From: an uncultured Succiniclasticum sp.
GTDB lineage: Bacteria > Bacillota > Negativicutes > Acidaminococcales > Acidaminococcaceae
NCBI GenBank assembly: GCA_900544275.1
Contig: UQUU01000001.1
Span: 248,001 to 312,000, forward strand
Reading direction: 5' to 3'
DNA: 64,000 nt
This document shows positions 61,738 to 64,000 of the stretch, in pieces. Within the stretch, counting starts at the first letter, position 1, and each line of letters begins with the position of its first letter. Both the position numbers and the translations under genes were made by a program. Below the pieces are notes generated by a model. The model had not been told where the DNA came from, ran no database searches, and saw only the letters and a list, made by a program, of their open reading frames with translations.

Positions 61738-62442
61738 TTAATCGTGCTGGTACAGACTGTCCAGCATGGGCCATTTATTTCCCGCCTCATCCACGCGGTA
61801 CAGATCCAGCCGTTCAATATCCGCCTTTTCCACCGGCAGACCCAGACCGTAGCGCTCATTCAGGGTATTCACTACATCCACCGCTTTCATACTTCCTTCC
61901 GGCGTGATGCGGCAATGAAAATGCAACTGCAAAGAGCCCCCCGTCTGGAAAGCCTCCAAAAAAGGAACATACTCTTTCACATTGATTTCTTTCACTTTGG
62001 CTTTCGTCTTAGGCGCCTGCTTCACATATACCACGGACGATGCCTGATTGAACTCATCTATGACCGAAGCGATCGCGCCCTGCCAGGGCAGCGTCACCCG
62101 ATACTCCGCCCCGCCGGCTACACTCATCAGAGCCGGCGCCTGATTTTCCACCGCGTCTACCGCCAACACGCGAATGCCTCCGGGCAAGGCTTTGCGAAAG
62201 GCATTGGCCGCCGCCAGCGGATTTACCGGTTCCGTCAGTTCCAACTCCACAAATTCCGCATAACTGACCACGCCCACCCCTAAAGCGGACGCCAGCGAGT
62301 ATTTCATGTGGGGATTAAAGCCCTGAGAATAGGCTACCGGCAAACCGGCGCGGCGAAACGCGCGACCGATGGTACGCAAATATTCCAGATGGGAAATAAA
62401 CCGGATCTCTTTTTCCTTCGTGATCTGAAAACGCAGCTTCAT
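61738..62442 (-). CDS. TIGR03936-family protein (DUF2344), radical-SAM-associated
   Basis: 234 residues. MKLRFQITKEKEIRFISHLEYLRTIGRAFRRAGLPVAYSQGFNPHMKYSLASAL is the DUF2344 signature. In many Firmicutes this gene follows a TIGR03960 radical SAM gene and precedes rng, as here; the product may also be fused to the radical SAM protein. Its start overlaps the stop of that gene (ATGA). Function is not known; a role in RNA or ribosome modification is suggested by context. Confidence 0.92.
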   Translation of the reverse strand: MKLRFQITKEKEIRFISHLEYLRTIGRAFRRAGLPVAYSQGFNPHMKYSLASALGVGVVSYAEFVELELTEPVNPLAAANAFRKALPGGIRVLAVDAVENQAPALMSVAGGAEYRVTLPWQGAIASVIDEFNQASSVVYVKQAPKTKAKVKEINVKEYVPFLEAFQTGGSLQLHFHCRITPEGSMKAVDVVNTLNERYGLGLPVEKADIERLDLYRVDEAGNKWPMLDSLYQHD

Positions 62443-64000
62443 CAGGCCCCACCTCTTTCTTTCGGCAAACCGGGCCGTTGCGTTGCCGCCCGATAGCTCT
62501 CGTTATCACAACCGGCCATTTTTTCAGCCAGAGAAGCAAAGCCGGCTTCTTGCGAAGCATCGTATGCTCTGCCGCTGCCGTCCATAATCGGTACCCCCAG
62601 CCGCTGACAGACGCCGCAGCCATTACAGTTCCCCAAACGGCAGTCCGGCGTCAACATAGCCTCCTGCGCCTTTTTATATTCATGCGCCAGAAACGCCCGG
62701 TTCACCGCCGGCTGCAGATGCTCCCAGGGGAACACTTCCTGAGGACTCCGCGCCCGATGATTATAAAAATCAGGATCCAGACCGCAATCCGCCAGAGCCT
62801 GCTGCCAGCGGTCAAAATCAAAGACATCGGACCAGCCGTCAAAGCGCTGTCCCCGCTGCCAGGCCAGATACAAAGCCTGTCCCAGACGCCGGTCGCCCCG
62901 GGCAAACACGCCCTCCATGATGCTGGTCTTGCCGTCATGGTATTGCAGGAACATGTTTTTTACACGGGTCGCTTCAATCAGCAGTCCCTGTTTTCTCCGA
63001 ATCTCTGCCAACGTATCCTGCGGCACCCACTGAAACGCGGTATAGGGCTTTGGTACAAAAGAAGAAACGCTGACCGTGACCTGGCAACCGCCCTGCCCCG
63101 TGATCTCCTTATATTTCCACTGCACCTTGCGGGCCAACTGCGCAATGGCCACTACATCCTCGTCCGTCTCACCCGGCAGACCGATCATAAAGTACAGCTT
63201 GACCTTTTTCCAGCCATTGGCAAAGGCCGCGCTGACCGCCTGCAGCAAGTCGTCTTCCGTCACGCCCTTGTTGATCACATCCCGCATTCGCTGACTGCCG
63301 GCCTCCGGCGCAAAAGTAAGCCCGCTCTTCCGCACCGCCTGCACCTTCTTCGCCACATCGACGCTGAAGGCATCAATACGCAAACTGGGCAGAGACACGC
63401 TGACTTTTTTCTCTTTAAAGTCCTCGATCATTTCATCTAAAAACGGTCCCAGGCAGGAATAATCCGCCGTACTCAACGACACCAGGGAAATTTCCTCATA
63501 CCCCGTATTCTTAATCTGTTGGTGGGCAATTTCACGCAGTATTTCCGGTTTTCGCTCCCGCACCGGACGATAGACCATCCCCGCATGGCAGAAACGGCAG
63601 CCCCGGCTGCAGCCCCGGAACATTTCCAGCATTACGCGGTCATGTACGATCTCCCCAAACGGGACGATGGGCGCCGTAGGAAAATCCACCGTATTCAGAT
63701 CCGCTACCACCCGTTTCGTCACGGTCGCCGGCGCATCCGGTGTATTGGATGTAACAGCCTGCACCGTAAGGTCGTCATTGTACGTCACGTCATAAAACGA
63801 AGGTACATAGACCCCCGGGATTCGCACCACTTTATGCAAAAAGCCCTGCCTGCCGCCGGGCCGCCCGGCTTTTTTCCACTCTTTATAACAGGTCAGGATC
63901 TCCGGCAGCGCCTCTTCCCCTTCGCCCAGCAGCGCGAAATCACAGATTTCCGCTAAAGGCTCCGGATTGAAAACACAAGGTCCCCCCACCAGCACAAACG
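62442..64000 (-). CDS. TIGR03960-family B12-binding-domain radical SAM protein (5' end beyond the window)
   Basis: About 519 residues are visible; the N terminus lies beyond 64000. The radical SAM cluster motif is in FRGCSRGCRFCHAGMVYRP (C-x3-C-x2-C), followed by the barrel (SLSTADYSCLG, LPSLRIDAF, GLTFAPEAGSQRMRDVINKG, YFMIGLPGE). The part before it (VLVGGPCVFNPEPLAEICDFALLGEGE) looks like the end of a B12-binding-type domain. A further Cys cluster (CRLGNCNGCGVCQRLG) near the C terminus could hold a second Fe-S centre. Reaction unknown. Confidence 0.93.
   Translation of the reverse strand, partial: FVLVGGPCVFNPEPLAEICDFALLGEGEEALPEILTCYKEWKKAGRPGGRQGFLHKVVRIPGVYVPSFYDVTYNDDLTVQAVTSNTPDAPATVTKRVVADLNTVDFPTAPIVPFGEIVHDRVMLEMFRGCSRGCRFCHAGMVYRPVRERKPEILREIAHQQIKNTGYEEISLVSLSTADYSCLGPFLDEMIEDFKEKKVSVSLPSLRIDAFSVDVAKKVQAVRKSGLTFAPEAGSQRMRDVINKGVTEDDLLQAVSAAFANGWKKVKLYFMIGLPGETDEDVVAIAQLARKVQWKYKEITGQGGCQVTVSVSSFVPKPYTAFQWVPQDTLAEIRRKQGLLIEATRVKNMFLQYHDGKTSIMEGVFARGDRRLGQALYLAWQRGQRFDGWSDVFDFDRWQQALADCGLDPDFYNHRARSPQEVFPWEHLQPAVNRAFLAHEYKKAQEAMLTPDCRLGNCNGCGVCQRLGVPIMDGSGRAYDASQEAGFASLAEKMAGCDNESYRAATQRPGLPKERGGA

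Noticed and set aside
62478..63440. 320-residue plus-strand frame opposite the radical SAM gene
   Set aside because: The radical SAM protein on the minus strand has all expected motifs; the antisense product is Arg/His/Gln-rich and looks like a shadow.

Overview
The window looks like a chromosomal segment of a diderm Firmicute (class Negativicutes). Evidence: Gram-positive-style regulation (three T-box leaders, strong purine-rich ribosome binding sites, TTGACT/TATAAT promoters with 17-bp spacers) sits beside outer-membrane genes (LptD, a complete ADP-heptose route, two GT9 heptosyltransferases, two RND efflux systems). Base composition looks mid-range. I cannot name the genus; Acidaminococcaceae or Veillonellaceae-type relatives are plausible. 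No rRNA, tRNA, insertion sequence, prophage or CRISPR array was seen.

Layout. 1-203: end of an unrecognised plus-strand gene. 246-5390: flavodiiron protein, a biotin-less carboxylase/decarboxylase alpha subunit and leuA under a Leu T-box, all on the minus strand. 5469-6946: a CNNM/CorC-type membrane protein on the plus strand. 7084-23646 (minus): exported protein, a Ca-type P-ATPase/YbjN-like/YddA-type ABC operon, an AcrAB-like RND pair, an exported protein, a SLC13 carrier, a C39-like exported protein and the CCA-adding enzyme. 23820-27262: leuC-leuD-leuB under a second Leu T-box. 27351-30925: purine permease, then serA under a Ser T-box. 31183-36284 (plus): TetR regulator plus a second RND pair, translationally coupled by ATGA overlaps. 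36347-45821 (minus): a nine-gene aromatic amino acid operon in transcription order aroF-tyrA-aroB-aroA-aroC-pheA-aroE-aroK-aroQ. 45886-49413: DcuC-family permease and an LtaS-like sulfatase-fold enzyme. 49541-58159: LPS cluster lptD-gmhA-hldE-hldD-gmhB-two heptosyltransferases-lipid kinase. 58341-64000: a repeat-containing exported protein, a DUF535 protein, RNase G and two radical-SAM-family genes, the last one cut by the window end.

Most interesting. The aro operon starts with a 37-codon leader peptide (45583-45696) in which 12 residues are Phe, Tyr or Trp. It has a good ribosome binding site and is followed by competing hairpins and a Rho-independent terminator before aroF. This is the architecture of ribosome-mediated attenuation, and it lies in a segment where leucine and serine genes use T-boxes (specifier codons CTG, CTC and TCC read by alignment). 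The aroF and serA promoters share a nearly identical upstream element that contains a TGTAA-N6-TTACA type dyad, and a similar dyad lies upstream of the leuA promoter. A second theme is tandem duplication in spacers: two genes (aroA and the LtaS-like gene) have copies of their own 3' coding end repeated just downstream, and the aroF-tyrA spacer carries a 36-bp repeat in about four copies.
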